Source: Amoebidium appalachense
Lineage: Eukaryota > Ichthyosporea
Length of the DNA: 64,000 nt
Direction of reading: 5' to 3'
NCBI GenBank assembly: GCA_963693365.1
Contig: CAVNZM010000016.1
Location: 6,386,001 to 6,450,000 of the forward strand
Part shown: piece after piece, positions 41,041-52,924 of the stretch
Numbering within the stretch: position 1 is the stretch's first letter
Layout: every line of letters begins with the position of its first letter
Notes under the pieces: generated by a model
What the model was told of the DNA's origin: nothing
The model's database searches: none
What the model saw: the letters and a program-made list of their open reading frames with translations, nothing else
Position numbers and translations under genes: made by a program

Positions 41041-41180
41041 AAACTCGGGTACTGTGGATGACGTGGGCCCCCCCTGAGGATGGGCTCTGCTTATTATGCA
41101 TACTCTTTATGTATGGCTTGCATTCTGCATCGTGTTATCCGTTTGTTCTTGTGTACTTCGTACTTTTTGACGCATTCAAA

Positions 41181-41211
<31 letters not shown>

Positions 41212-41509
41212 TTTCTCCACACACACCCACACACACACAAACATCCCACTCTCTGTGGATGGGCTCTGCTGATGATGTATGTTTTTTGTTTGTGTTCTGC
41301 AAAAATCGCATTGTACATGTGTGGTCCCTCATGAATGTTACCTTCATACACCGACACATTTCTTCCCCCTCCCCCCCTCTCCCCCCTTCACCCTCCTGGT
41401 TCCATATTTATCCTGTAAACGGTGGGCTTTGCTTCATGGTTCCTGCTATTTGTTCTACGTTGTTCTGCCTCGCGGGCCTCTGTGTATGATACTGTCACTC
41501 ATTCTAGCC

Positions 41510-41554
<45 letters not shown>

Positions 41555-42013
41555 ACACACACACTCCACACACACTCTTGCACATATGCACACGTCTTTG
41601 CCATCCGTCACTTCCACCTGCCCAAGTTATTGTTCTGCTGTTATTTCCAAAGACTTTCTTGTCTTCCCCAGCGTTTTTGCGGAAATGTTAATGTAGCCTA
41701 ATTGCTGGATGGAGGGACATATGCTCCTTGGATGATTTGTGAATCGTGAATGCCCTTAGTACCATTTTTTAAACATGTGTGTGGCATGCAATATGTGTTT
41801 GTGTGTGTGCCTGTGTGTATGTCCCTGGTGTGTATGAGCACGTGTATGTGGGTGCTCGTGGTGTACGTGCGTGTGTGTGTGTGGGTGCGTGTGTGTGCAC
41901 GTGTACTAGTAGTGTGCGGTTTCTGACCTCTGGTGGGGGCTGCAGGCTTCATCGGCTTCTTCATGCAGCTGGGCCTTGTTGGTGAGCTGATGTACAAGCT
42001 GCTGAAGCACTAG
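38019..42013 (+). CDS. Microsomal glutathione S-transferase 3-like MAPEG protein, plus copy
   Basis: Five exons at 38019-38107, 39073-39127, 39396-39512, 40894-41005 and 41946-42013 give 89, 55, 117, 112 and 68 nt, the same as the minus paralogue. All junctions are GT-AG and phases fit. The 146-residue product starts MSFASQLHLSREHGYVVGAL (first membrane segment about 15-31), then KARKEYDVKYPK. The MAPEG hallmark FNCVQRGHQNVLEN follows, then hydrophobic segments and the end LGLVGELMYKLLKH. Expected activity is glutathione-dependent transfer or peroxide reduction at membranes. The first exon ends TA and the second begins C, restoring a Tyr codon. Introns contain CT/GT repeats, family B elements, C-runs and, before exon 4, the 27-nt minisatellite that repeats the 3' splice site. 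A possible AATAAA lies at 42238-42243. No lesion was seen. Confidence 0.9.
40632..40893 (+). repeat. 27-nt minisatellite carrying copies of a 3' splice site
   Basis: Units begin GCACACAG at 40632, 40659, 40686, 40709, 40736, 40805, 40832, 40859 and 40886, with one altered unit near 40777. Most continue TACCACTAACCGCACATGT. The last GCACACAG (40886-40893) is the genuine acceptor of MGST3 exon 4, which starts TACCGGCC. Confidence 0.9.
41040..41181 (+). repeat. Dispersed repeat family B copy in an MGST3 intron
   Basis: It begins with AACTCGGGTACTGTGGATGA, includes GGATGGGCTCTGCTTATTAT, and ends GACGCATTCAAA running into a C-run of about 28 nt. Related, more diverged units follow at 41255-41370 and 41418-41515, each ending in C-rich sequence. 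Confidence 0.8.
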
Positions 42014-43145
42014 GCCCGACAATGCTAAAAATAGCAAGACAGCGCTAAAAATAAGCGCCACAGTTATAACATCTGCTGCGATAAAATTTATGTTCGTGCC
42101 TCACCTTTGGATGAGTATAACAAGGGAAAATCCAGTTGTGTTGCATATATATTTGTACACGATGTGCATCTACCTGGTGTAGTTATGTACATAACCGAAA
42201 ACCATGAAGTTCGTGTTTGTCTCAGCTTGAGTGGCCAAATAAAAGATAAAACGCGAAAACACGAGTGTAACGTTGTGTTCAACCCCCTGGGGTTCCTTTA
42301 TGTCAGTGTCTGTAAGCCAGCGGTTTGCACACGTTCTAATAATAGCCCGGCCTCAGTTTACAAAATATGTTTAAGAAGAAGCTGGGGGGGGACTGGGCGG
42401 ACTGGGCACCCCACGGTGACCATGGCCACATCCGATATCTGTGGGCATAATCCACGATATTAATCCGTACAGTCCAGCACTGTAAATCACCTCGATTGCT
42501 GGAGTTCTTCCTACTCTCTTTTCTTCTAGGCCGTGACCCCGTTCGTTACTCAGCACACTGATCGATAGTTACACTCGCTGGGATTTTGAAAGCATGAATC
42601 TGAAGCACCTATGATCTTGTTATTAATTTTCAGTGAGTGAAGTAATAGAGCTATAATACAATAGTTTTTTTTTTTGTTGTTGTTGTTGTTGTTGTTACTT
42701 TCACATGAGCTTTTCACATGACACTGTGGTTGTGCACTAGATTTGCCGGGGGGATCTATGAAGTATATTGACGATATGTGCCCGGATTTAGCGGTGTGCT
42801 TCTCATTGCTGGCACAGTGGCTCAGAGGCACAGCCAGTCAGATTGCAGCACACTTTGAGTGCGATTGTGCCCGCACGTGCCTGCGTGTGTGCGCACAACA
42901 CACGCGTGCCATACTTTTTCTAGGGGTGAATGCAGATGACTATTCTTGCCAAATATATACATAATACACCCCACACACACAAATAGATAGGCAATCGTAC
43001 ACACGCACACACCCACCACGCACGCACGCACGCACACACACACACACACACACACGCACACACACGCACGCACACACACACGTACACGAGACACACAGAC
43101 ACACCCACACAACCAACATCCACCCAAAGGAACACACCTTACAAC
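42014..43145. other. Spacer between MGST3-like and zinc-finger genes
   Basis: Ordinary mixed sequence with a (TTG)n at 42676-42697 and CA/CGCA repeats at 42970-43110. A G-run after GAAGAAGCT near 42382 is short. No supported gene was seen; small open frames lack splice or start support. Confidence 0.6.
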
Positions 43146-45176
43146 ATGGAGTCCACCTTCTCCCCCCCCCCTCTTCCCCAATGGCCCCACCCACCACCAC
43201 CACCACCACCACTACCACCACCAACCGTAAAAGATGCCCACATGGTTCACATTGCCCCAAGGGGACCCCAACTCCACCCGACAGCCATTCTTCTGGCTGC
43301 ATGTTGGCAACAACAGGGACTCAAGTTCCCTCTCCCGTCTATAAATAGAGTCATCCCCAGCTCCGGAAATAATACACAAATCACGCTACGAACACGACGC
43401 ACAAGCAAACAGCCACCAGTTATACAGGGTTCCTTACAACGTCAACCAGGGGGACAGGTAAAGGCACCCCGTGCACAACGAGAGAACATCGAACGGGGTT
43501 TATCGAACTCGAGCAAGAATGACGGTGAGGATGGAGAGATGAAGACGGAGGAAACGGAGGAGGAGGGAGGAGTGACCGGGGAGGGAGAGGATGCTAGCGA
43601 AGGTAACTTAAAGGGGAAGGACATGTTGGCGTGCTATCACTGTAACCGTTCCTACGCGTCGCTCAATTCGGTTCGTAACCACATGCGGTTAAAACATTCA
43701 GACAGAAAGGGAAAGCGCGGAGGTTTGCGGGTACCCCACACACAAGTTACCCTTGCCCCAGCGACAATACTCCCCTCTCCCTCCTCACCCGACGCACGAA
43801 GGGGGGATGAATCGGCACCGGGATCGTTAAAGAGAATACGGGATATGCACGAGAGTATGGAGAGGGAGGCAGCTGTGAAACGGCCAGCGCTGGGCCAACG
43901 GAGCGGTGAGGATGTCCCGTCATCTTTAAATCAACAGGGGGATGGTCTAACGGGTCTGGATGCAATGGATGACGATGAAAACATGCACTCGTCTTCTGAC
44001 GACAAGGGAGACGTGCAGGAGTCAGTGTTCACGTTTCCGGGGGTGGATAGGAAAGAAAGCGAAGGAAAGGAGATGGAAGGAGAAGGTGATGAGGAATTGG
44101 AGGGGGATTTAGTTCTCGTGGTGGAAGGTGTGGGGGATAAGGAAACTTCGGAAGAGCCGGAGGTAGAGAGGGTGGATGACCAGAAATGGACGGACGGAAA
44201 AGATTACAGATGCCCATACTGCCCGCTGAAGTATACAAGTTTGGGGTCTATGCGAAATCACGTGCGGTTGAAACATAGGGCTCTGCCGGGGTTGGGGAAT
44301 GAGCGTGGCACACCCGTGAAAGATGGGTGGATGGGGGAAAATGGAATTGGGAACGAGGGGAGGATTGGAGATGGATTTGGAAACGAGAACGGGGAGGGAA
44401 AAACGGAAAAAATACCGATTAAGGCAAGTAAGAAGAAGAAGGAAACGAATGAAAATGCAGATGGGGCGAGCGAAATTGCGAAACCGGAGCGTGTTGTTCC
44501 ATGTCCGGAGTGTGGCCGAATGTACGCCAGCGTTAAGTCATTGGCGAATCACGTGCGTGATAAGCACAGAGAGAAGAAAAGCGCCCCCCCCACCCCCTCT
44601 ACCGTTCCAAAGAGCGATGTCCCAATGGCCAATTCGAACGACGAAAATCCATCGCAAACGGCCGCGACCCCAATCCCAGCCACGCCCACGAGTAACAAAC
44701 CCCTCTCGAGTGAAAACTCGTTTCTTCCACCACCGCAACCCCCCCAACAGCCAACCGTACGTAACGATTACGGCTATAGGAATGTCATGCCAAGTCACGC
44801 CATCTCCGACATGACGCGTGATAATGTCATGCGTCTTGCCCCCGCCCCAAATGCTCAACAAATGAACCATGGGATGGGCATGGGGGGGTCAATGCAAACA
44901 GTGGCGTCAATAGGTGGCCGGTTTCCTCCACCCCAGCAAAATTTCAATTTCATGCGCGATCAAATGATCCAATCGAACGCTGGGAGAATGAGATCGGGGT
45001 CCGAGCAATTTATGAATTTTCCTGTTCCGGCTAATTTGGGCCAGGGACCACGCGGGGGGTTTGGAAATTTCAGCCGCGATGACCCCCTACAGCGGTGGCA
45101 ATTCAACAAGCAGCAGTGGGAAAATATGGGAGGGTCTATGGGTGACGATCCAAGTGCCGCCCTCCTTGACCTCTGA
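43146..45176 (+). CDS. C2H2 zinc-finger protein with three separated fingers
   Basis: A single open frame of 676 codons starts at an ATG in ACAACATGG context and stops at TGA. Three C2H2 fingers share one pattern (C-X2-C-X12-H-X4-H). They lie at residues 162-183 (CYHCNRSYASLNSVRNHM), 355-376 (CPYCPLKYTSLGSMRNH) and 452-473 (CPECGRMYASVKSLANH). They are about 80-170 residues apart rather than linked in tandem. Between them are acidic, Glu/Gly-rich stretches with basic patches, and after the last finger a Pro/Gln/Asn/Met-rich tail of about 200 residues. The likely role is nucleic-acid binding in the nucleus, possibly transcriptional control; no target can be inferred. The N-terminal 40 residues are proline-rich, and the true start could be later or in an upstream exon. 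No orthologue was recognised. Confidence 0.8.
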   Translation: MESTFSPPPLPQWPHPPPPPPPLPPPTVKDAHMVHIAPRGPQLHPTAILLAACWQQQGLKFPLPSINRVIPSSGNNTQITLRTRRTSKQPPVIQGSLQRQPGGQVKAPRAQRENIERGLSNSSKNDGEDGEMKTEETEEEGGVTGEGEDASEGNLKGKDMLACYHCNRSYASLNSVRNHMRLKHSDRKGKRGGLRVPHTQVTLAPATILPSPSSPDARRGDESAPGSLKRIRDMHESMEREAAVKRPALGQRSGEDVPSSLNQQGDGLTGLDAMDDDENMHSSSDDKGDVQESVFTFPGVDRKESEGKEMEGEGDEELEGDLVLVVEGVGDKETSEEPEVERVDDQKWTDGKDYRCPYCPLKYTSLGSMRNHVRLKHRALPGLGNERGTPVKDGWMGENGIGNEGRIGDGFGNENGEGKTEKIPIKASKKKKETNENADGASEIAKPERVVPCPECGRMYASVKSLANHVRDKHREKKSAPPTPSTVPKSDVPMANSNDENPSQTAATPIPATPTSNKPLSSENSFLPPPQPPQQPTVRNDYGYRNVMPSHAISDMTRDNVMRLAPAPNAQQMNHGMGMGGSMQTVASIGGRFPPPQQNFNFMRDQMIQSNAGRMRSGSEQFMNFPVPANLGQGPRGGFGNFSRDDPLQRWQFNKQQWENMGGSMGDDPSAALLDL

Positions 45177-45180
45177 TTTT

Positions 45181-45263
45181 CTTCTCTTTGCTTCTTTCTC
45201 TCTCTCTTTCTCTCTCTCCCCTCCCCCTCCCCCCACGCCCCCCCCCCTCTCCTTCTCCTTTCT

Positions 45264-45333
<70 letters not shown>

Positions 45334-45362
45334 CCTCTGTCTCTCCCTCTCTCCCTCTCTCC

Positions 45363-45394
<32 letters not shown>

Positions 45395-45420
45395 TTCCCC
45401 CCCTCCCCCTCCCCTCCCCG
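45181..45420. repeat. CT and CA microsatellites after the zinc-finger gene
   Basis: (CT)n-rich sequence, a (CA)n at 45268-45298, then pure and interrupted CT repeats to about 45400, starting within a few bases of the stop codon. They may lie in its 3' UTR. Confidence 0.9.
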
Positions 45421-45429
45421 CCTTTGCCG

Positions 45430-45578
45430 TTCTTCCGTTGCTATGACTTTGATTCATTCTGTCTGGCACTAATTCCACCACTTCGATATATTCCCAAATG
45501 TTTTCCTCGAGATTAGATTGTTTGAGTTGTTTCCGAATATCGGCAACCTGCATGCGGAGGGAAATTTGGGTAGTATGG
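45430..45578 (-). CDS. Candidate minus-strand exon, unknown gene
   Basis: After the acceptor TTGTATTTACAG (read on the minus strand) an open frame gives SLRMQVADIRKQLKQSNLEE and NIWEYIEVVELVPDRMNQ, protein-like and possibly helical. The downstream border is unclear because the frame continues into GA repeats; a GTCATA near 45445 could be a donor. It would be convergent with the zinc-finger gene. No family was recognised. Confidence 0.35.
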
Positions 45579-45839
45579 CTGTAAATACAATGATGTATCC
45601 ATCCCACCGGTATCTCTTTTAGCACGAATATAGGCGTATCACACGTGCACTGAGCATGCACCCCCCTCCCTTTTTTTGACACCTTTTTGTGTCTTACTTC
45701 CGGCTTTAGCTTTTTCACTTCGAAATATTGGCTGATTTTTTGTTCAGCTCTTTTTCATAATTGGGTTCTCTCTGAAGACTGATGATACCCATGTTGTAAC
45801 GCCATGTAGGAGACACGGGCGCACACACACCTACATGCA

Positions 45840-46211
45840 CACACACATGTACGAACATGCACACACTCGGGCGCGCGTGCACAGAACGCGCACACACACA
45901 CACACATACACACACACACACGCGCGCACGCGCACACACACACACACACACACACCATACACACCTACACACACACATTCACCCACACCATCAACCCCTC
46001 TTTAGTATTTCGAATGAACCTGTGATGATTGTCTATTTCTTTTTTTAGTTCTAAAGGTGTCTGTGGTTATGTGAAAACCGTGTTCAGCTTGATTAAAACG
46101 CCGAGAACATTTTCTGATGCCCGAGCCCTCCCCCCCCTCCCCCCTCCCCCTCCCCCGCCCATACACACGTGTGCGCGCACACACACACTCGCTCTCACCC
46201 CACGCAAAGCG

Positions 46212-46262
<51 letters not shown>
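45840..46262. repeat. CA-repeat cluster
   Basis: Interrupted CA repeats at 45825-45985 and a pure (CA)n at about 46214-46266, with a C-rich tract at 46129-46157. No gene was seen. Confidence 0.9.
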
Positions 46263-46269
<7 letters not shown>

Positions 46270-46283
46270 TACACCTATACGCA

Positions 46284-47150
46284 CTACTCGTGCTCAGTCC
46301 ACCCACCAGCTAATAATAATGCATCCCGTGCTTTCATGCACCATATCGGGCTCATGATCACCAGGCCAGAGCCCGTTTGTCCACTTCCTCCTTCCCCTCC
46401 CCCCCCCCCCCCCCCCCCCCTCTCTCTCTCCCTCCTCCCCCCCTCGCTTGATCTCGCTGTGTTCCCTCCCATTTCCTCCCTCCTCTCCCCCCCAACCCCC
46501 TCCCCCCCATTTCTTCCTCCCCCTATTCCTCCTCTTTTCTCTTTCCCTACCTCTCTCTCTCTCGCCATCTGTATCTCTCTCTCCTGATATCTAGAGCTCT
46601 TTGCCCCCCCCTGCCCCCTCCCCCCCCCCCCCCCCCCCTCCCCCCGCGCCCTCTTTCCAATCCCTTTTCTTCTTTCCATTTTTCCCCACCGCCCACTCTC
46701 GCTCTCTTACCCTCTCTTTCATACCCTCTCTGCTCGAGAGATCCCCCCTTCTCCCTCCCTCCCCCTCTGTCCGCCTGTCTCTCCTGCTGTTTCTCTCCCA
46801 ATAATCCCTCACCCCTTATCCGTTGGGCCATAGCAATTAGCGCATTTAGCACTTAACACACCAGCGATGTGTGGCAATTGCAAGCCATCAAATCCCCCTC
46901 CCCGCCTCCCCTCCCCCCTCCCCCCCCCCCCCCCCCCCCCCCGGCGCCCCCTCCCCCCGCCCCTTCCCATCTCTCCACACTTCTTTTGTTCTTGTGCATC
47001 ACTTACCTGTTGCCGCGGAGGCAGTACGCAACTACCCCTCTGGTCACGAGACCCCACTCTTCTCCGGTCCATCCCTCGATCCCAGGGCCCCTGCGAAAGT
47101 TTGGCGAAGTATTCGGAATGCGTCACCTTACATAAAGAGAGCCTTTAAAC
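46284..47150. other. Two protein-like open segments, strand ambiguous
   Basis: The segments 46284-46400 and 47007-47150 are open on both strands. On the minus strand they read GSGLVIMSPIWCMKARDALL with a stop at 46284, and HSEYFAKLSQGPWDRGMDRR ending at a GTAAGT donor. On the plus strand they read ANNNASRAFMHHIGLMITRP after CTCAG, and PSGHETPLFSGPSLDPRAP. The tract between them is CT-rich with C-runs. I could not choose a strand. Confidence 0.3.
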
Positions 47151-47399
47151 CTTTTGCCTCCACCCATTTCTCGTTGCATGTTAAAGCCCTATACACACAC
47201 AGAGCCCGCGCAGTGTGTGTGTCACGGTGTGTGCCAGTGTGTGTGTGTGCCGGTGTGTGTGTGTGTTTGTGTATGTGTGTGTGTGTGCGCGTGCGCCCGT
47301 GCGTGCAAGTGTTTGTCCGTCACACGCAAGCGTGTGTGCCTGCGTACAGCACTAATATACATGTGGGTGAGTCTATTCAATTCACGGTGTGTACGGTTT

Positions 47400-47441
47400 T
47401 TTCCTGTTTCTTTTTCTTTTTCTTTTTCTTTTTTCTTTTTT

Positions 47442-47486
<45 letters not shown>
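47400..47486. repeat. T-rich tract running into a G-run
   Basis: TTTTTC repeats and T-runs change directly to about 35 Gs. The following 47490-48080 is AT-rich ordinary sequence in which I see no gene. Confidence 0.9.
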
Positions 47487-47487
<1 letters not shown>

Positions 47488-48088
47488 TTACAGGCCATAA
47501 GTAAATACCATGTTGTGATGCTGGCAACCTATATATAGCTAATGAATCAATGGAGTCTTGTTGTTGGGCAGTCTTATGCATAGACCGGTGTCTCTAATCT
47601 TTAAACGGGGTTATTGTCATATAAATTTCAAATTTCATACGTTAAAAGTGGTAATAATAGAACATGATTTCCATACGATTCAGCACTTCAAGTTTGGCAG
47701 TGGCACAACGAATGGTTTTCTTATTTAGTTGGGAGGGATCGGCTAAAATAGAAATCAGCCTGAATATATAAGATTTATCGCTAGAAATTTGGAAATGTGT
47801 TCAGCATACATATGAGATTCCAGCAGCCGGCTAGTCCTCAAAACGTGTATGAGGTCAAGAGATGATTTCCTTAAAGTTTGGACCTTGTGTACCAGAAATG
47901 TTCAAAAACACGAAGAAATTTCATGGGGGGATACACCCGAATTTCGAACACAGGCAAAGTTTGGCCTACCCCTTGTAACTCCTTGTAGGAGATGATTGGG
48001 AATGGCCCAGGGGGAGGCCTCTGTAAACGGAAAGGGAAGGAGGGGGGAGGGACTTGGGTGGGATGGGGAAGGGGGGGGGAGGAGAGGG

Positions 48089-48091
<3 letters not shown>

Positions 48092-48154
<63 letters not shown>

Positions 48155-48168
48155 GAGAGAGAGAGGAG
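48092..48168. repeat. (GA)n microsatellite
   Basis: About 30 GA units, slightly interrupted at the end. The next 2 kb (48170-50470) holds a G-run at 48517-48535, a C-run at 48678-48726, GT-rich repeats at 49370-49600, long T-runs at 49692-49726 and 50165-50180, and an A-run at 50058-50080. Minus-strand fragments such as CIDLTIVQKSAAKIRIDE (about 48820-48885) look coding-like but could not be joined. Confidence 0.85.
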
Positions 48169-48680
48169 TATATGGGAAACTGGTTACCAGTTTCGTAAAC
48201 CGTTCCAGTACAGTAGGGGAATCGACCTGAAGTCAGTAATCCGCGGCAGAATCATTTTGCATAAATACCAAATCAGAGATTGCTTAATTGTTGAGTGAAG
48301 CTAACAGTGGAAAATCGGCAAACAAGGCCCGAGTGTGGACAGGTGGAAGCGAGCTAGGACCGTGTAGAGTACAAAAACGGTAACGTCGTAAAGTTTTTGG
48401 CCAACCAGATTAATTGCGTAAGTTGTGGAGATTGGAAAGTGTGGTGTGCTTGTGTGTGTGTAGGTGGTGGCCCCGGTGGTAGTGGTGGTGGTGGGGAGAG
48501 GGGGGAGGGAGAGGGGGGGGGGGGGGGGGGGGGGGAGGGACATGAATAATGCATGGTGATATTCAATGTGTGAGGTTCACTGCGGCACCCTCACTGAGTT
48601 TTCAAAGCTATTTCTTTTACTAATTTTATCCACTTTATTCCCCCCTCCCTCCCCCCCCTCCCCCCCCCCCCCTCTCTCCG

Positions 48681-48728
<48 letters not shown>

Positions 48729-49689
48729 CCCCACCCATGACCACCCGCCCGCCCATCCCTCCCCTCCCCTGGCGGCTTCAACATATCAACTGCGCTACAA
48801 CCGATCAGCAACTCTTTTGCACCTCGTCAATACGTATTTTTGCTGCACTTTTCTGAACTATGGTAAGGTCAATACAGCTATGTAGGCAGATGCATGCACG
48901 GATATAGCCAGGGGGGGGAGGGGGGGGGGGGGAGGGGGAGGGGGAAAGGGGGGAGGAGGGGGGAGGGGGAGGGTTTGCAACACAACGCACGGCTGTTTAA
49001 AATTTAGTGGAGTGGTGTGCGCACGTGTGCACGGTGCATGTCAGGCGGCCTGGGCCGAGTGGGTGGGTGTAGCGTACATGTGTGTTTGTGTATGTGCAAG
49101 CATTAAAGAGTAAGCCTTGTGTCTGTGATGAATGGGTGTCGAGCGAGGGTGTGGAGCGAGGAGGAGGTGGGGGGGGGGGCATGGGGTGAAGGAGGGGAGG
49201 GCGGGAACTTCGGCAAATTTCAACTTAAGGATATGGCCAAATATGGAGGCCCGGAGAGGAGGAGCAGGGGGTGGCGGGGGGAGGGCCCGGGAGAGGGGAG
49301 GGGCTGTTCCATAGCAAATTGTCATGAGCTCGATGTGTGCGAGAGTGAACTACGTATGCGAACGAATGTGTGACTGTGTGCGCACGAGGCTCAGCACGTG
49401 CATGTGAGCACTGGTCACACGGTGTGTGCCTGTGTGCATGTGTGTTTGCTCTTGACTGTTTGTGTGTGTGTGTGTGCGCGCGCGTGTGTTTGTGTGTGCA
49501 TGCTTGTATGTGTTTGTGTGTTCAGGTGCGGCTCCGGGCGGCGGTGGTAGTGGTAGGTGGGGTGGTGTGTACACGTGTGTGTGTGTGTGTGTGTGTGGTG
49601 TGGTGGTGGTGGTGGTGGGGGGGGGGGGGAAGCATCACTGCACGTTTGTAAACAGAGCAAAGCGGCGATCAGCTTGAAGCTCAGCACTG

Positions 49690-49728
<39 letters not shown>

Positions 49729-50469
49729 CTGCCCATGACTGGGCAACTTTTTATTGGGAGTGGTAAAGCAGTGCCCCCCATGCCACCCCATAGGACCGGG
49801 CCCTCAGTCCTACAGGGGTTTAAATTTTTTTTGGTTTTCTGTTGACACAGCTGGGTTGGGCCACCCTAAAACCGGCCAAATTTTCATCTGGATATGCCAG
49901 ATCAATACTAGGATATAGTCAATATATAGATATCTGTATGATATGTATATGTGCATAAATGTAAGTTTTGTGAGAATATATAGAGATGATGACCCTTACA
50001 ACAATACCAAAGTCTAAAAACCATAATATAACAATTTAAAAATAAAAATATTAACCAAAAAAAAAAAAAAAAAAAAAAAACCGAAGAAAGAAATAAAGAG
50101 AGAGAGAGTTCTGCAGTGCTCTCCCTATGTGTTGTAGTGCATTGTAGGTTGTAGTGCTTGTAGCTTTTTTTTTTTTTTTTTAAATCACACCAACGCAACC
50201 CTAACACACCAGCCAAACGCCACGCACATTCCAAGAACACACAAACACGTCCACACACACGTGCTAATCGTTAACTCTACAACTGCTTTAACCCTGCACA
50301 CACTACCACTATATCCAACTCGTGCGAAAGACCGAATACGAGATACGAGTCCAAACACAGTAGCAACATACACAGTAAGCCAAAACAAATGTAAAACTAT
50401 AGATCAACAAGTATACAGAACAGCGTCAGTGTATCCTAAAAACATACACGGCAATACAGAAAATGCAAT

Positions 50470-51060
50470 ACAAATGGAGCTGGAGTGGCTCGGGTCGGGT
50501 CGGAGCGGCGGCTCAATAGCCCAAACTGCGACGCATCGATATCGGGTTTGTCGGGTCGTCCAGTTACGGTTTCACCGACGGTTCGAATCGGGTCAAGCAA
50601 ATCCATACGCATCCATTGCATCACCGCAGTCCAAACACGGCAGAAAAGTACTCGCAAAACAAATCTCGCGAGTCCAGAACGGCCCGAATGCCATTTCATT
50701 TTCCGCCATACGACAAATTCGGTTCGGTTCGGGTCAGGGCGCACAATGTGGGACGCTGATGCCTCGACCTCAGGAGGTAGGAGGACTTTTGGGTAAGGTA
50801 CGGGTGGCCGACAAATTCCGGGCCCGGGTCGGCTCGGAAAACATGGCGGGACGGGTCGGGTCGGCTAGGGTGGGGTCACGGATACGTGGGTACGTGTGCG
50901 CCTAAAGAGGTGCACACTCGCTCGGCACCTAAAGAGGTGCACGTGCGATATCTTCGTTCGGTTGTAGGGGTCATCTGCACCTAAAGAGGCGCAACTGCGT
51001 TGCCTTCGTTGGGTGGTCGGGGTGGTGGGGTAGTGTGCACCTAGTGAGAGGTGCACGTTC
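50470..51060. repeat. CGGGT-rich repeats and palindromic GTGCACCT repeats
   Basis: From 50485 to 50875 the motif CGGGTCGG and variants such as TTCGGTTCGG recur, making a long but probably non-coding frame. From 50900 to 51055 four units carry GCACCTAAAGAGGTGCA or a variant (near 50901, 50927, 50978 and 51037). Each is a short self-complementary hairpin separated by TTCGTT-type spacers. Confidence 0.75.
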
Positions 51061-51090
51061 GTTGTCTTCGTTGGGGTTGTCGGAGTGTGG

Positions 51091-51350
51091 TTGCTACGGT
51101 GATGATGGTGGTCGGCATTGAAAAACATCAGTCGTTGATGGTTATGTGGTTGTCGTAATGCTTGGTTGATACAGCTGGTCGGGACAGTAGATGGACACAC
51201 CATGGGGGTGTCTGGGTAGGTGGTGGTTGCTACGGTAATGATGGTGGTCGGCATTGAAAAACATCAGTCGTTGATGGTTATGTGGTTGTCGTAATGCTTG
51301 GTTGATACAGCTGGTCGGGACAGTAGATGGACACACCATGGGGGTGGTTG
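51091..51350. repeat. Tandem duplication, 136-nt period
   Basis: The segment starting TTGCTACGGTGATGATGGTG and containing CAGCTGGTCGGGACAGTAGA occurs at 51091 and again at 51227 with one or two changes. From 51350 to 52920 the sequence is ordinary with unassigned frames of up to about 130 codons and no supported gene. Confidence 0.85.
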
Positions 51351-52924
51351 GAATTACCAACGAGGTTGGGGGGTGTCTGGGTAGGTGGTGGTTGGATCTT
51401 GACGGCAAAAAGGGGTAGTAGAGTCACACAGTGATGTGTGGGTAAAGCGACATTCGTTTCTATCGCGTTGACGATTTGTGACGATAACGGAACTGGTTGG
51501 TCGATGAATGAACAGCATGTATGCTTGGCTTACACTGTTAAGCATCCTTGTTTGCGGAAATGGAACGAAGGATTGGTAGACTTGAAAGCGGATTGGTAGC
51601 ACTGGACCTTATTGCTCAGTAGAGAGAAAAACCTGACGAAAAAGTGCAGCATTGATTGCGTGCACAGACCTGAATCCACTGGAAGCGGAAACCTAAACGG
51701 AGGCCCAAACGATATTTGGAATGGTGTGATGTGACGTGGATTTATGGAAGAAAACTTAGAATACATCTCACAAACAAAGGCTACAGTGTCGTTGATGCAT
51801 GCTGCCTCGGCCACATTCCTCGGCCCCCCGGCGAAAAACATGACTATGGCAGAATAGATCACCGTCACACCTGTTGCTTATGTCGAAATATCCACAGGGA
51901 AAAAAGGAAACTGGTATGATAAACATGGCGCAAGATCACAGAAAACATTCCATCGATCTCCAATGCTAGTTGACGTGCTTCCCGCCCAGCCCCCACCGAC
52001 ACGAAGAACGTTTCCCTGGCATCTTCAATCTTTGTCACGCTTACTGCTCAAGTGTGCCTATGTAGAAGAGGTATGTGTATGTCAAAGACACACTGGGAAT
52101 GACTGCTGTGTCCAACATCGCGCACATTTTTCGTTTCATTCTCAACGTGAACCCCTCGGCCATATCGGCGAAGTCGGGATCGGTAAGTTTCTAGGAGGAT
52201 TGGTACGTACGTTTGTGTGGTTTGCGAAGAGGCGAAGAATTTACAAAGAGAAAACGATTCTTCATGGCACGAGTGTAAACAGCAAAGAGATATTGATCCG
52301 ACCTGAATCGATAAATGCTCCAACCAGAGTACTGTATGACGTCATCATATAAAAACGCCTGGCGCAGGGTCAGTTTTGCACGTGTTACTCTCTTTTTCTC
52401 ACCATTTTACCCTAACGTGACAGGGAACAAGCACATCACAAAAAAACCGTAGAAAAATTCTTGGCGGGGTAGTGGCTTAGTAAGTAATGGTAGGCATTCA
52501 ACGATTTTGAGCTTCAATTTACGGAGAACTTTGTAGTGTTTGCGCACCCCATGACTACAATAATTTCTCGGAATGCTTGTTGGTATGGCTTATTTTGCAC
52601 TTTACGGGTTCTGGCACCGGGAGGCCATAGGCCTGAGCCAAGAAAAACGTCAAACTTGTTACAAATGCGTGCCAAAGATGCATACTTTAAACGTTCACGT
52701 TGTTGCTTTTGCACCACAGGTGCATTTTTTCGTTTGAGAAACATTGACATCAGCTTTCAAATTCGTTTTTTTCGGTACACACACTTCAAATAACCCTTTT
52801 AGCATCTAGTTACCACAAACAGTTTCGAAGAAACGAATAAAAACCAAACAAATCACCCCTAATCCGAAAACGACAAATGAGTGTTGCGCAATGTACAGAA
52901 ACTGACCAGTGGGCAGAAGGTACT

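Noticed and set aside
50261-50905. 214-codon plus-strand frame
   Set aside because: It spans the CGGGT/TTCGG repeat block and has no domain; the long frame follows from the repeat composition.
51963-52352. 129-codon plus-strand frame downstream of the transposase
   Set aside because: No domain, start context or splice support. It might belong to the transposon but nothing shows it.
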